A DNA stretch of 64,000 bases from JAIBJN01 sp963784175 (lineage in GTDB: Bacteria; Actinomycetota; Thermoleophilia; Gaiellales; Gaiellaceae), in the NCBI GenBank assembly GCA_963784175.1, contig CAWAQJ010000018.1, positions 1 through 64,000 on the forward strand, written 5' to 3'. The position numbers and the translations under genes are program-made. Shown here one piece after another: positions 17,573 through 27,616 of this stretch (position 1 is its first letter; the number at the start of each line of letters is the position of its first letter). The notes beneath the pieces were generated by a model, which ran no database searches, had not been told where the DNA came from, and saw nothing but the letters and a program-made list of their open reading frames with translations.

Positions 17573-18210
17573 ATGTCCTACTGCTCGGCGCGGGCGGGAA
17601 GGTCGGCGCCGCGCTCGCACCGCGGCTCGCCGAGGCCGGCCACGCGGTCACGCCGGTCGGCAAGCAGGACGACTGGGATCCTGCAGGTCACGACGCCGCG
17701 GTGGACTTCACCAGGCCGGACGCCGTGCGCGGGAGCGTCGAGCGCTGCCTCGCGGCCGGCGTGGCGACGGTGGTGGGGACCACGGGGCTCGCGGAGGAGG
17801 ACCTCGCGTCGTTCGACTTGCTGGCCCGTGAGCACGGCGTAGCCTGCTTCGTGGCGCCCAACTTCGCGATCGGAGCGGTGCTGATGATGCGCCTCGCCGC
17901 CCTGGCGGCCGAGCACATGCCGCGTGCCGAGATCATCGAGCTGCACGACGAGGCGAAGGTCGACGCGCCCTCGGGCACGGCGAAGGCTACGGCGAAGCGG
18001 CTCCCCGGCGAGGTTCCGATCCACTCGGTGCGCCTCCCGGGCCTCGTCGCCCACCAGGAGGTGCTGTTCGGCGGCGACGGACAGCTCCTGACGATCCGCC
18101 ACGACACGTTTTCGCGCGAGGCGTTCGTCCCCGGCGTCCTGCTGGCCCTCGAGCGCCTGCAGACGCTCGATCCGGGACTCACGGTGGGGCTCGACTCGCT
18201 TCTCACCTGA
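17569..18210 (+). CDS. dapB: 4-hydroxy-tetrahydrodipicolinate reductase DapB
   Basis: DapB reduces 4-hydroxy-tetrahydrodipicolinate to tetrahydrodipicolinate in lysine/DAP synthesis. The nucleotide motif GAGGKVG (residues 6-12), the GTTGL block and the catalytic region LHDEAKVDAPSGTA are present. At 213 residues it is shorter than the usual 240-270, with compact loops; no frameshift is evident. The GTG start overlaps the M16 stop. dapA follows 32 bases later, so the two probably form one unit. Confidence 0.93.
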   Translation: MNVLLLGAGGKVGAALAPRLAEAGHAVTPVGKQDDWDPAGHDAAVDFTRPDAVRGSVERCLAAGVATVVGTTGLAEEDLASFDLLAREHGVACFVAPNFAIGAVLMMRLAALAAEHMPRAEIIELHDEAKVDAPSGTAKATAKRLPGEVPIHSVRLPGLVAHQEVLFGGDGQLLTIRHDTFSREAFVPGVLLALERLQTLDPGLTVGLDSLLT

Positions 18211-18242
18211 GCCCGAACGTCACGTCGGCGACGGCGATTACA

Positions 18243-19136
18243 ATGCGATCGATGCTCGGCGAGGTCCTGACAGCCGTCGTCACACCCTTCCGCGAGGACG
18301 GGTCTGTCGACCTGGACGCCTTCCGGAAGCTCTGCACGCACCTGATCGAGACCGGTTCCGACGGCGTCGTCGTCGCCGGGACGACCGGGGAGTCCCCGAC
18401 GCTGCACGACGACGAGCGGCTCTCGCTCTTCGCCGCCGCGGTAGAGACGGTCGGCGACCGGGCGACGGTGATCGCCGGCACGGGGACGTACTCGACGGCG
18501 CACTCGGTCCACCTGACCGGCCAGGCGCACGAGCTCGGCGTCGACGGCTTCCTCGTCGTGACGCCGTACTACAACAAGCCGCCCGCCCGCGGGATCGTTG
18601 CGCACTTCAAGGCCATCGCGGACGCGACCGACCGGCCGATCCTCATCTACAACATCCCGCAGCGCGTCGTCGTCAACCTCGAGCCCGAGACGCTGGCGGA
18701 GCTCGCCGAGATCCCGAACGTCACCGCGGTCAAGCAGGCCACGGCCGACCCGGGTCAGGCGCGCCGGATCCTCGCCGAGACCGACCTGGCGCTCTACGCC
18801 GGCAACGACGACCTCCTGCTCCCGTTCCTCGAGCTCGGCGGCGTGGGGGGCGTGCTCGTCTACACCCACATCGTCGGCCCGCGGGTCCGCGAGCTGGTCA
18901 CGCGCTTCAAGGAAGGCGAGATCGCCGAGGCGCGCGCGATCGAAGCCGAGCTTCGGCCGGTCATCGACGCGCTCGCCGTGACGACGAACCCGATCCCGGT
19001 GAAGGCCGCGCTGCAGCTGCTCGGCCACGAGGTGGGCGGGCTCAGGCTCCCGCTCCTCGAGGCCACCGACGAGGAGCGCACGGCCATCCGCGACGCCCTC
19101 GAGCGCGCGGGCGTCCTCGAGAACGCCAGGGTCTGA
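18243..19136 (+). CDS. dapA: 4-hydroxy-tetrahydrodipicolinate synthase DapA
   Basis: A 297-residue TIM-barrel aldolase condensing pyruvate with aspartate semialdehyde. The GTTGESPTL motif, the catalytic tyrosine in YYNKPP (about residue 110), YNIPQRVVVNL and the Schiff-base lysine in VKQATADP (about residue 163) are visible. Most DapA proteins have KEAS/KEAT at the lysine; KQAT is a mild variant. It sits next to dapB. The ATG at 18243 or the second methionine three codons on could be the start. Confidence 0.93.
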   Translation: MRSMLGEVLTAVVTPFREDGSVDLDAFRKLCTHLIETGSDGVVVAGTTGESPTLHDDERLSLFAAAVETVGDRATVIAGTGTYSTAHSVHLTGQAHELGVDGFLVVTPYYNKPPARGIVAHFKAIADATDRPILIYNIPQRVVVNLEPETLAELAEIPNVTAVKQATADPGQARRILAETDLALYAGNDDLLLPFLELGGVGGVLVYTHIVGPRVRELVTRFKEGEIAEARAIEAELRPVIDALAVTTNPIPVKAALQLLGHEVGGLRLPLLEATDEERTAIRDALERAGVLENARV

Positions 19137-19151
19137 ACGTGCGCGCGCCGC

Positions 19152-20090
19152 TCAGGCGGCGTGCATGTGACCGGCGAGGTACTTGAGGCCCGAGTCGACG
19201 TTCGTCGTCGCCACTCGCGCACGCGGCCCGAGGCGGCGCGCGAGCTCGAGCGCGACGACGATGTTCGCCCCGGTCGACGGCCCGCAGAGGAGCCCCTCCT
19301 CGGCGGCGACGCGCTTGGCCATCGCCATGGCGTCTGCCGTGGAGACGGGGATGACCTCGTCGAAGTCGTCCCGCGTGAGCAGCGGGGGCCAGAAGCCGAC
19401 TCCGCCGCCCTCGATGCGGTGCGTGCCCGGCTCGCCGCCGGAAATGACCGGCGACTCGGCCGGCTCGACGATCACCCGGAGCACATCGGGCAGGGCGCCG
19501 CGCAGAGCGCCCGTGACGCCGAGGAAGCAGCCCGCGGTGCCGACGTAGCCGCAGAAGGCGTCGACGCGGCCCTCGAGCTGGTCGAGGAGCTCGCGCCCGA
19601 GCTCGGCGTAGCCGGCGACCATGTCGCGGTTGTTGAACTGATCTGTGGCGAAACCGTCAACTTCGCCCACGATCTCGCCGGCGCGGCGCATCATGCTGGG
19701 GATGAGGTCGGGGGTGATCCCGTCCGGGCTCGGGATCACCTCGAGCTCGGCGCCGAACGCCCGCATTGTCCGCAGCTTCTCGGCGGCGAACGCATCGGAG
19801 GTGACGATCCTGAGCTTGTAGCCCTTCACAGCACACACGAATGCGAGAGACGAGCCGGTGCTGCCACCCGTGTACTCCACCACGGTCTGGCCGGGCTGCA
19901 GGCGCCCGCTCCGTTCCGCGCCCTCGATCATGGCGAGCGCCATCCGGTCCTTGTAGGAGCCGGTCGGGTTCGCGTTCTCGAGCTTGATCCAGACCTCGGC
20001 GACGTCGGGGCCGGCCACGCGAGCGAGGCGTACGACCGGCGTGTGCCCGATGGCGCCGAGCATTGCCGCCCTGTCAGTCGTCGACGCCAT
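19152..20090 (-). CDS. PLP-dependent cysteine synthase family protein
   Basis: A 312-residue fold-type II PLP enzyme. The PLP-lysine motif is NPTGSYKDRMA (Lys near residue 46), the GGSTGSSLAF loop would bind substrate, and CGYVGTAGCFLGV is the phosphate loop. It could be cysteine synthase (CysK/CysM) or a related beta-replacement enzyme. SYKDR instead of the SVKDR of classic CysK leaves substrate preference open. The ATG at 20090 gives a start typical for the family. A GC-rich inverted repeat around 19143-19160 may serve as bidirectional terminator with dapA. Confidence 0.85.
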   Translation of the reverse strand: MASTTDRAAMLGAIGHTPVVRLARVAGPDVAEVWIKLENANPTGSYKDRMALAMIEGAERSGRLQPGQTVVEYTGGSTGSSLAFVCAVKGYKLRIVTSDAFAAEKLRTMRAFGAELEVIPSPDGITPDLIPSMMRRAGEIVGEVDGFATDQFNNRDMVAGYAELGRELLDQLEGRVDAFCGYVGTAGCFLGVTGALRGALPDVLRVIVEPAESPVISGGEPGTHRIEGGGVGFWPPLLTRDDFDEVIPVSTADAMAMAKRVAAEEGLLCGPSTGANIVVALELARRLGPRARVATTNVDSGLKYLAGHMHAA

Positions 20091-20148
20091 CGGCGATGAG
20101 GTTAGCCGAGCAGGCACGGGCCGGAAAGGGACGGAATACACTTCCCTC

Positions 20149-21804
20149 ATGCCCGAGAGCACGCGAGTCATTCCGCTCGGCGGCCTGGGCGAGGTCGGCA
20201 AGAACCTGACCGTGATCGAGTCGGACGACGGCATCGTCGTCGTCGACGCGGGACTCTCGTTCCCCCGCGACGAGCACCTCGGCGTCGATCTCGTACTGCC
20301 CGACTTCGAATACCTCCGCGAGCACCGTGCCGACGTGCGCGCGGTCGTCCTCACCCACGGGCACGAGGATCATGTCGGCGCGCTCCCGTACCTGATGCGG
20401 GAGATCGACGTTCCCGAGGTCTGGGCAACCAGGCTGACGCTCGGGCTCATCAAGTCCAAGCTCGACGAGCACGGGCTGATGCGCTCGGCCGAGCTCGTCG
20501 AGATCGAGCCGGACAAAGGGGCGGCGCAGATCGGCCCGTTCCAGGTCGAGTTCGTGCGCATGGCGCATTCCATCCCGGATGCGGTCGCGCTCGCCTTCGA
20601 CACCCCGGGTGGCCTCGTGGTCGCGACCGGGGACTACAAGATCGACCACACACCCGTCGACGGGTTCCGCACGGACCTCGGCAAGCTGGCCGAGCTCGGG
20701 AACCGCGGGGTCGACCTGCTCCTCGGAGACTCCACGAACGCCGAGCGGCCGGGCGTGACCGAGTCCGAGCGGACGGTGGGGGAGGCGTTCCGCCACCTGA
20801 TCCCGCAATGCGACGGTCGCGTGCTCGTCGCCTCGTTCGCCTCGAACATCCACCGAGTCCAGCAGGCGATGGACGTCGCCGCCGAAACCGGCCGCAAGGT
20901 CGCGCTCGTGGGCCGCTCGCTGCGGAAGAACGTCAACATCTCCCGCAACCTCGGCTATCTCGACGTGCGGGACGACCTGCTGATCAAGCCGGACGAGATC
21001 GACCTCCAGCGCCCTGAGCAGACGATGATCCTCTGCACCGGGAGCCAGGGCGAGCCGATGTCAGCGCTCACCCGCATGGCCTACGGGGATCACCCGCACG
21101 TCTCCATCGAGGAAGGCGACACGGTCATCATCTCGGCGAAGCCCGTGCCCGGAAACGAGCTTCGCGTGCACGACACCATCAACCGGCTCGCCAGGTCGGG
21201 CGCGGAGGTGCTCCACCAGGAGATCGCGCAGGTACACGTCTCCGGCCACGGGAACGCCGAGGAGATCCGGACGATCCTGGCCCTGCTCAGGCCCCGCAAC
21301 GTCATGCCGGTGCACGGCGAGTTCCGCATGCTCTCCGCCCAGGCGCGCCTCGCCAGGGACGCCGGCGTGCCGGCCGACCGCATCGTCCTCGCCGAGAACG
21401 GGTCGGTCGTCGAGCTCCGCGGCGGCATCGCGCGGATCGTCGACCAGCTCGACACCGGCGCCACGTTCGTGGACGGCCTCGGCGTCGGAGACGTCAAGGA
21501 CGTCGCGCTCCGCGACCGCCGTCACCTCTCGGAGGACGGCGTGCTGATCATCGTCGCCACGATCGGCTCGCAGAATGGAGCGGAGGTCGCAGCGCCGGAG
21601 GTAGTGTCGCGCGGGTTCGCCGAGTCAGATGAGCTGCTCGAGGAAGCGCGCCTCGAGGCCCAGCGCACGATCACCGAGCTCCTGGGCCAGAACGTGTTCG
21701 AGCTGAAGCTCTTCCAGGAGCACCTGCACGACAACATCGGGAAGCTCGTCTCCGAGCGCACCGGCCGCCGGCCGATGATCCTGCCGGTCGTCGTCGAGGT
21801 TTAG
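20149..21804 (+). CDS. rnj: Ribonuclease J
   Basis: A 551-residue metallo-beta-lactamase/beta-CASP nuclease with both endonucleolytic and 5'-3' exonucleolytic activity on RNA. The zinc motif HGHEDHVG is at about residues 70-77, GDYKIDHTPVDG and the DSTNAERPG block follow, and the beta-CASP region has ASFASNIHRVQQ and GRSLRKN, then SGHGNAEE and MPVHGEFRML. Its place after dapA is standard in actinobacteria. The stop TAG (21802-21804) overlaps the TAA stop of the opposite-strand gene within the four bases TTAG. Confidence 0.95.
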   Translation: MPESTRVIPLGGLGEVGKNLTVIESDDGIVVVDAGLSFPRDEHLGVDLVLPDFEYLREHRADVRAVVLTHGHEDHVGALPYLMREIDVPEVWATRLTLGLIKSKLDEHGLMRSAELVEIEPDKGAAQIGPFQVEFVRMAHSIPDAVALAFDTPGGLVVATGDYKIDHTPVDGFRTDLGKLAELGNRGVDLLLGDSTNAERPGVTESERTVGEAFRHLIPQCDGRVLVASFASNIHRVQQAMDVAAETGRKVALVGRSLRKNVNISRNLGYLDVRDDLLIKPDEIDLQRPEQTMILCTGSQGEPMSALTRMAYGDHPHVSIEEGDTVIISAKPVPGNELRVHDTINRLARSGAEVLHQEIAQVHVSGHGNAEEIRTILALLRPRNVMPVHGEFRMLSAQARLARDAGVPADRIVLAENGSVVELRGGIARIVDQLDTGATFVDGLGVGDVKDVALRDRRHLSEDGVLIIVATIGSQNGAEVAAPEVVSRGFAESDELLEEARLEAQRTITELLGQNVFELKLFQEHLHDNIGKLVSERTGRRPMILPVVVEV

Positions 21805-22861
21805 CCTTCGCCCCAGCGGAAGCCGGTCTTGCTCGGCTGCGGCTGGAGCGGGCTTGTCGGCAGGCCCGCGGGCGGGTCGTGGCGGTGGATGTTGAAGGCC
21901 GCCGGAGCAACGTCGTTCGGCGTCGACGGGTGGAAGAGCGAGGCGAGGTACTGGATGTGCCCGCGCCCTGGGCCGAGCTCCCACTGGCCGCCGCCGTAGA
22001 TCGCGATCCCGTTCTCGGCGCAGTAGTCGTAGCCCTCGAAGAGGCGCTGGATGCTGCCGAAGCGAGACGGCTTGAAGTTGAGCGTCCGCGGCTCGAAGGG
22101 GAGGCCTTTGATGTCGAGCACGGAGTGGATGGGGGCGTCCCAGGTGACGCGGTCACGATGCGGCTCGAGGATCACGTCCGTCTCACCGTTCAGATCAGGG
22201 TCCTCGATCCACGCGTCCGGGAACGCCTGCGCGACGAGGCCGTAGAGGAGCGGGTCGCCTGCCTGGTCGACGGGCGTGCCTTTGTAGGCGCCCTTCAGGT
22301 CGACCGTGTCCACCGCGCCCGTCTCCGCGAGGGCCTTGACCAGCTTCGCGTCCCATTCTCCCGTCGGGTCGAGCTTGAAGCGCAGCTTGGGATAGCGCTC
22401 GAGCAGCAGGGGGATCGGGTCGAGCGCCGGCGGGTTCTCGATCCTCAGCGAGACGACGAAGGTGACCGGCTGCGGCTCGCGCTCGACCGCCGCGGCCAGC
22501 GAGGTGCCCGCCTGGCGGAGGGCGAGGTCGAGCGCGGCGCTCTCGTACGCCCAACGGCGGTAATCGAGGAAGGCGTCCATCCCCGGGCCGCTCGGGAAGA
22601 GCGCCATGCGGTCGAGGAGCTGCGAGAAGCTGTCGAGCGTGTGGCTCCCGGCAAGCGGAAGGGTCGGGCCTTCGGCCTGCAGCGCCTCCTGGTCGTCGGT
22701 CGAGTAGGTGACGTCCTCGCCGACCCCTTCGTGACCGCCACCGTGCAGGTGGATCACGGTCGTACGGCGCACGAACTCCGGTGAAGCCTCGACTTTGAGG
22801 CCCTCGAGCTCGTAGGACTCGATCTCCAGCGGAAATTGCGGACGAGGTCGTAGGTCGCCAT
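21801..22861 (-). CDS. Enolase-superfamily protein (one-base frameshift near the start)
   Basis: A protein of about 354 residues in the enolase (mandelate racemase/muconate cycloisomerase) superfamily, judged from KLDPTGEWD, VDLKGAY, the WIEDPD acidic ligand and the NFKPSRFGS lysine. The reaction is unknown. The best start is the ATG at 22861, reading MATYDLVRNF. The conserved body, from PLEIESYELEG onward, is in another frame, and one missing C at the GG of 22831-22832 (plus strand) joins them exactly. Without it there is no good start before about 20 residues into the fold. The stop overlaps that of rnj. Confidence 0.7.
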
Positions 22862-22910
22862 GCGCCGGGAACGGTACGCGTTCTGCCGGTCTTGGTGTAC
22901 TAGTTAGGTG

Positions 22911-23459
22911 ATGACGCAGACGAATAGCGGCTGGGCCGGCCTCATGGGCACCTACGGCGTGTCGGAGAACACGACGGCCCGTCTCGTCCGCTCGCTGGCC
23001 GCGAGCGAGGTCGCCGGCCTCGCGTTCTGCCGGCTGCTGGAGCGCTGGCAGCGCGGTGAGCCCGATCCGTGCACGCCCGAGCGTCGCCAGGCGGCGTTCA
23101 GGCGCGCCGCCGAGCGCGCGGAGACCGCCCTGACGGGGCTCGAAGGGCCCCTCGGGCGCTTCCTCCTCGAGCTGGAGCCGGACGGCGCCGAGGGGCGTTC
23201 CTGGTACGGCGAGCCCGGAGCGGGGGAGGTCGTCGAATGGGACGCCGTGCTGAAGCGCGCCGGCGTGGTCGCCGCGCCGCACCGCGTCGCGCACGCCTAC
23301 CTCGAGCTGGCGGTCCTCGTCCGCGCCCTCCAGGGCCTCGCCGACTCCGCACGCATCGAGTCGGCGCCCGAGCGCGACGCGCTCTGGGCCGGGCTCTTCG
23401 ACCTGCGCGAGAACCTGCTCGACGGCTGCCTCGACGACCTGCGCGCGCTTGCCGCCTAG
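22911..23459 (+). CDS. Hypothetical helical protein
   Basis: A 182-residue protein that I do not recognise. It is rich in Ala, Arg, Glu and Leu, with no membrane segment or signal peptide and one cysteine near residue 42. A mostly helical cytosolic protein is likely. Either the GTG at 22908 or the ATG at 22911 may start it. It diverges from the enolase-like gene. Its end overlaps by eleven bases the TTG start of the ribokinase frame, so the two are probably co-transcribed. Confidence 0.65.
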   Translation: MTQTNSGWAGLMGTYGVSENTTARLVRSLAASEVAGLAFCRLLERWQRGEPDPCTPERRQAAFRRAAERAETALTGLEGPLGRFLLELEPDGAEGRSWYGEPGAGEVVEWDAVLKRAGVVAAPHRVAHAYLELAVLVRALQGLADSARIESAPERDALWAGLFDLRENLLDGCLDDLRALAA

Positions 23460-25234
23460 CGTCGCCGTCGTCGGCTCGATCAACGTCGATCTCGTCGCAC
23501 GCTGCTCGTCGGCTCCCCGAGCCGGGCGAGACCATCTCCGCGGAGGACGCCGAGTACGTTCCGGGAGGCAAGGGCGCGAATCAGGCCGTCGCGGCGGCTC
23601 GACTCGGCGCCACCGTCCGGATGGTCGGCTGCGTGGGCAGCGACCGCCTCGCGACGCTGGCTCAACAGGGCATGCGGGACGCAGCCGTCGATGTCCAGTG
23701 GGTCACGCATGTCGGCTGGCCGGACACGGGCCTGGCGCTGATCGTGGTGGACGATGCGGGCGAGAACCAGATCGTCGTGATCCCCGGTGCGAACGCGAGC
23801 CTCGATCGACATGACCCCGAAAACGCGGACGTCGGTGCTTTCGACGCCGTCCTGTGTCAGCTCGAGGTCCCGGACGAGCCGCTCGCCGAGGCGGCCCGCC
23901 TGGCGAAGGGCTTCTTCTGCCTCAACGCCGCGCCCGCGCGCCCCGTACCGGCCGAGGTGCTGGGCCGTGCCGACCTCGTCGTCGTCAACCGTCACGAGCT
24001 CGACGCGCTCGCCGAGATGCCGCACCTCGTCGCGCTGACGCTCGGCGCAGAGGGCGCCGTGCTGCTCGAGGACGGGGAGGAGGTCGCGCGCGCCGCGCCG
24101 CCCGAGGTCGATGCCGTCGACGGCACGGCAGCCGGAGACGCCTTCACGGCCTGCCTCGTCGTCTCGCTGCTGGAGGGCCGCGACCGCGAGGAGGCGCTCC
24201 GCCGCGCCTGCGCCGCCGGGGCCATCGCCGCCTCCCGGCCCGGGGCACAGCCCTCGCTGCCCACGGCGGCGGAGGTTGACGAGATAGTGCGCCGCGTGAG
24301 CGACCCGACGCCGATCCTGCTCGACTGCGACCCGGGGCACGACGACGCGATCGCGCTCCTGCTGGCGCTCGCGAGCCCGGAGCTCGACCTCCTCGGCGTC
24401 ACGACAGTTGCCGGGAACCAGACGCTCGAGAAGACGACGGCGAACGCCCTTCGCGTGCTCGAGCTCGTCGGCCGCGGGGACGTGGACGTCGCTGCCGGCG
24501 CCGAACAGCCGCTCGCCCGCGAGCTCTTCATCGCCGCGTACGTCCACGGCGAGTCGGGGCTCGACGGGCCGGCCCTCCCGGATCCGCAGCGCTCGCCGGT
24601 CGAGCAGCACGCGGTCGACTTCCTCGCCGAGCGGATCCTCGGCTCCTCGCGGCCGGTCACGCTCGTCCCGGTCGGCCCGTTGACGAACATCGCGCTCCTC
24701 CTGGCTCACCACCCCGAGGCGGCCGGGAACGTGGAGCGGATCGTGATCATGGGCGGCGCGATCGCCGAGGGAAACGTCACCCCGGCCGCCGAGTTCAACA
24801 TCTACGTCGATCCCGAGGCCGCCTGGCGCGTCTTCCACAGCGGTGTGCCGGTGACCATGATCGGCCTCGACGTCACCCACAAGGCGCTGATGATGCCGTC
24901 GCACGTCGAGCGGCTCCGCGGCTCGGGCACGGCCGGGACGTTCGTCGCCGAGCTCCACGACTTCTTCATCGAGTACCACCGGAAGACGTACGGGACCGAG
25001 GGAGCGCCGATCCATGACGCCGTCGCCGTCGCGCAGGTTCTCCGGCCCGGCATCGTCGAGACGCTCCACCGCCACGTCGACGTGGATTGCGAGTCGCAGC
25101 TCTGCCGCGGCCGCACGGTCGTCGACCTCTGGCACCGGACGGGCAACGAGCCGAACGCCGACGTGGGCGTCGACATCGACGCGGACGGCTTTCTCGAGCT
25201 GCTCTGCGAGCGCGTCGAGTCGCTGGACTCGTAG
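23449..25234 (+). CDS. Ribokinase-nucleoside hydrolase fused frame (one-base frameshift near the start)
   Basis: The first half is a PfkB-family ribokinase: VAVVGSINVDLVAR at the start, PGGKGANQAVAAARLG, and DGTAAGDAFTACLV with the catalytic aspartate. The frame shifts by one base near 23495-23505, between DLVAR and RLPEPGETIS. The second half is an inosine-uridine-type nucleoside hydrolase (LLDCDPGHDDAIALL, VGPLTNIALLL, IMGGAIAEGNVTPAAEFNIY, HDAVAVA). No stop separates the halves; the joint is near residue 283. A GTG at 24296 could start the hydrolase alone. Together they would split nucleosides and phosphorylate the ribose. The fusion may be genuine or another indel effect. Confidence 0.8.
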
Positions 25235-25290
25235 CAATCCGCCACTCCGAGCGGGGAGGAGGGACGCCGCCGCCCCCGAACTGGCTGGAC

Positions 25291-27513
25291 ATGGCGCAGA
25301 AGAAGCGTCCGTCTCGGGTACGCCCGAAGTCGCCTGCGCGCATTCGCAAGAAGAAGCGCACGCGCAAGCAACGCGGACACCACCATCACGAGCTGCTCGG
25401 GCTCGGCCTGCTCTGCGCCGGGCTCTTCCTCGCGTTCGTCACCTGGCTGGAGGGGAACGGCGGCATCGTCGGCACGACGATCGCCGACTGGCTCGACGCC
25501 GTGCTCGGGACCGCCCGCATCGGCGTGCCGGTCATCCTCGTGGCGCTCGGCGCGCTCATGGTCGCCCGCGCCTCGCTGGTGGACGTCAAGCCGTTCCGGA
25601 CCGGCCTCGTCCTCCTGAGCGTCGGCGCCATGGTGCTCCTCGCCGAGGAGCGGGGTGGGGCATTGGGCTCGGCGTTCGACGCCGTCTTCGGACGCCTGAT
25701 CGGCGGGACCGGGACGTTCATCCTCGGCCTCTTCCTCTGCTGGGCCGGCGCGCTTCTGCTCACCGGCGCCTCGCTCGGCGCCATGCTGCACCGCTCCGCG
25801 CACGTCGCACGCGAGACCGCGGTCGCCGCGCGCCGCACGGTCGGCGCCGTCCGCTACGCGCCCGTCGAGGCGCCGCCGCCCGTCTCCAACGGCCACTTCT
25901 CGCAGGAGCCTCCGGTCGACGGCGCCCAGGCCTATCCCGATGTGGTCGGCGACGCGCCGCTTGCCACGCCCGTCCTGGTCGATCAGCTCGCCGAGCCGCT
26001 GGACGCCGAGCTCGACCTCGTGCCTGCCGCGGCCGAGCCGCCGACCCTCTTCGACCCAGCCACGAGCGAGCATGCCGACTACCGCCTTCCGGACGCGTCC
26101 GTCCTCCGGCGCTCGCGGCCCCACGAGGGCCAGCCGGGCAAGGCTGCGGAGCGGACGGCCGAAGCGCTCCTCCAGGCGCTCGCCAACTTCGGGATCGACG
26201 CGACGCTCGTCGGCCAGGTGGTCGGGCCGCGCGTCACCCGCTACGAGCTCCAGCTCGCCCCGGGGACGAAGGTGGGGAAGGTCGCCGGGCTCAAGGACGA
26301 CCTCGCCTATGCGCTCGCCACCACGGAGATCCGCATCCTCGCGCCCATCCCGGGCAAGCAGGCGGTCGGCGTCGAGGTGCCCAACCTCTCCCCGAACATC
26401 GTCACGCTCGGCGACATCTTCGACGAGGTCCCGTCGAGCTCGAGCCCGCTCTCCGTCTGGCTCGGCAAGGACATCTCCGGCGCCTCCGTGAACGCCGACC
26501 TCGCCCGCATGCCGCACATCCTCATCGCCGGCACGACCGGCTCGGGGAAGTCCGGCTGCATCAACACGATGCTCTGCTCCATCCTGCTGCGCGCGACGCC
26601 GGACGACGTCCGCATGATCCTGATCGACCCGAAGCGCGTCGAGCTGGGCCTCTACGAGTCGATCCCGCACCTGCTCACGCCCGTCGTCTCGAGCCCGAAG
26701 CAGGCCTCGGCGGTGCTCACGAACGTGCTCACCGAGATGGAGCGCCGCTACGAGCGCATGAGCCTCGCCCGCGCGCGCAACCTCCCGGAGCTCAACCGCG
26801 CCCTGCGCAAGCGCGGCGAGGCGCAGCTGCCGTACCTCCTCGTCGTCATCGACGAGCTCGCCGACCTGATGATGGTCTCGCCGCAGGAGGTCGAGGACGC
26901 GGTCATCCGCCTCGCCCAGAAGTCGCGCGCCGTCGGCATCCACCTCGTCCTCGCCACCCAGCGCCCGTCCGTGGACGTCATCACCGGCATGATCAAGGCG
27001 AACGTCCCCTCGCGGATCGCCTTCGCGGTCTCGAGCCAGACCGACAGCCGCGTCATTCTCGACACATCGGGCGCCGAGAGCCTGCTCGGCCAGGGCGACA
27101 TGCTCTTCAAGCCGCTCGGCACCTCACGCCTCCAGCGCGTCCAGGGCGCCTACGTGAGCGAAGAGGAGATCGCGCTCGTCGTCGAGCAGTGCCGCAGCCA
27201 GCGCCCGCAGGAGCTGGACGAGTCGCTGCTGGCGCCGCCGGAGCCCGTCGGCCACGGCGACGACGGCGACGAGGACTTCGACCCGGACGAGGATCCGCTC
27301 CTCGACCGCGCCATCGAGATCGTCGTGCAGACGCAGACCGCCTCCGTTTCCCTCATCCAGCGCCGTCTGCGCGTGGGCTACACCCGGGCCGGCCGCCTGA
27401 TCGACATGCTGGAGCGCCGCGGGATCATCTCCGGCTACGAGGGCTCCAAGCCACGCAAGGTGCTCGTGGGCGAAGCCGAGCTCGACCGCGTCCTCGCGGA
27501 CGTCACGTCGTAG
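25291..27513 (+). CDS. ftsK: DNA translocase FtsK/SpoIIIE
   Basis: A 740-residue septal DNA pump that moves chromosome ends across the closing division site. A basic N-terminus precedes four hydrophobic segments (about residues 30-185). A Pro/Glu-rich linker follows. The motor has Walker A GTTGSGKS near 414 and Walker B LLVVIDELADLMM. The C-terminal gamma winged helix (about 665-735) contains TASVSLIQRRLRVGYTRAGR. The ATG at 25291 is the first in-frame start after the upstream gene. It is shorter than many actinobacterial FtsKs because the linker is compact. Confidence 0.95.
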   Translation: MAQKKRPSRVRPKSPARIRKKKRTRKQRGHHHHELLGLGLLCAGLFLAFVTWLEGNGGIVGTTIADWLDAVLGTARIGVPVILVALGALMVARASLVDVKPFRTGLVLLSVGAMVLLAEERGGALGSAFDAVFGRLIGGTGTFILGLFLCWAGALLLTGASLGAMLHRSAHVARETAVAARRTVGAVRYAPVEAPPPVSNGHFSQEPPVDGAQAYPDVVGDAPLATPVLVDQLAEPLDAELDLVPAAAEPPTLFDPATSEHADYRLPDASVLRRSRPHEGQPGKAAERTAEALLQALANFGIDATLVGQVVGPRVTRYELQLAPGTKVGKVAGLKDDLAYALATTEIRILAPIPGKQAVGVEVPNLSPNIVTLGDIFDEVPSSSSPLSVWLGKDISGASVNADLARMPHILIAGTTGSGKSGCINTMLCSILLRATPDDVRMILIDPKRVELGLYESIPHLLTPVVSSPKQASAVLTNVLTEMERRYERMSLARARNLPELNRALRKRGEAQLPYLLVVIDELADLMMVSPQEVEDAVIRLAQKSRAVGIHLVLATQRPSVDVITGMIKANVPSRIAFAVSSQTDSRVILDTSGAESLLGQGDMLFKPLGTSRLQRVQGAYVSEEEIALVVEQCRSQRPQELDESLLAPPEPVGHGDDGDEDFDPDEDPLLDRAIEIVVQTQTASVSLIQRRLRVGYTRAGRLIDMLERRGIISGYEGSKPRKVLVGEAELDRVLADVTS

Positions 27514-27560
27514 CCTCGCTAACGAAGCTCGTCCGGCGTACGTCCTAGAAATGGACTCCC

Positions 27561-27580
27561 CGGAGGGATAGCATCCTCCG
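27561..27580. promoter_or_regulatory. Inverted repeat upstream of the nucleoside-binding protein gene
   Basis: CGGAGG (27561-27566) and CCTCCG (27575-27580) are exact reverse complements around an 8-base loop GATAGCAT. The repeat lies 37 bases before the GTG start, in the leader or promoter of the transporter operon. It could be an operator or an mRNA hairpin; the sequence alone does not decide. Confidence 0.35.
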
Positions 27581-27616
27581 ATTCCACTCGACTTGCATGG
27601 GCGAAGAGGAGGTTCC

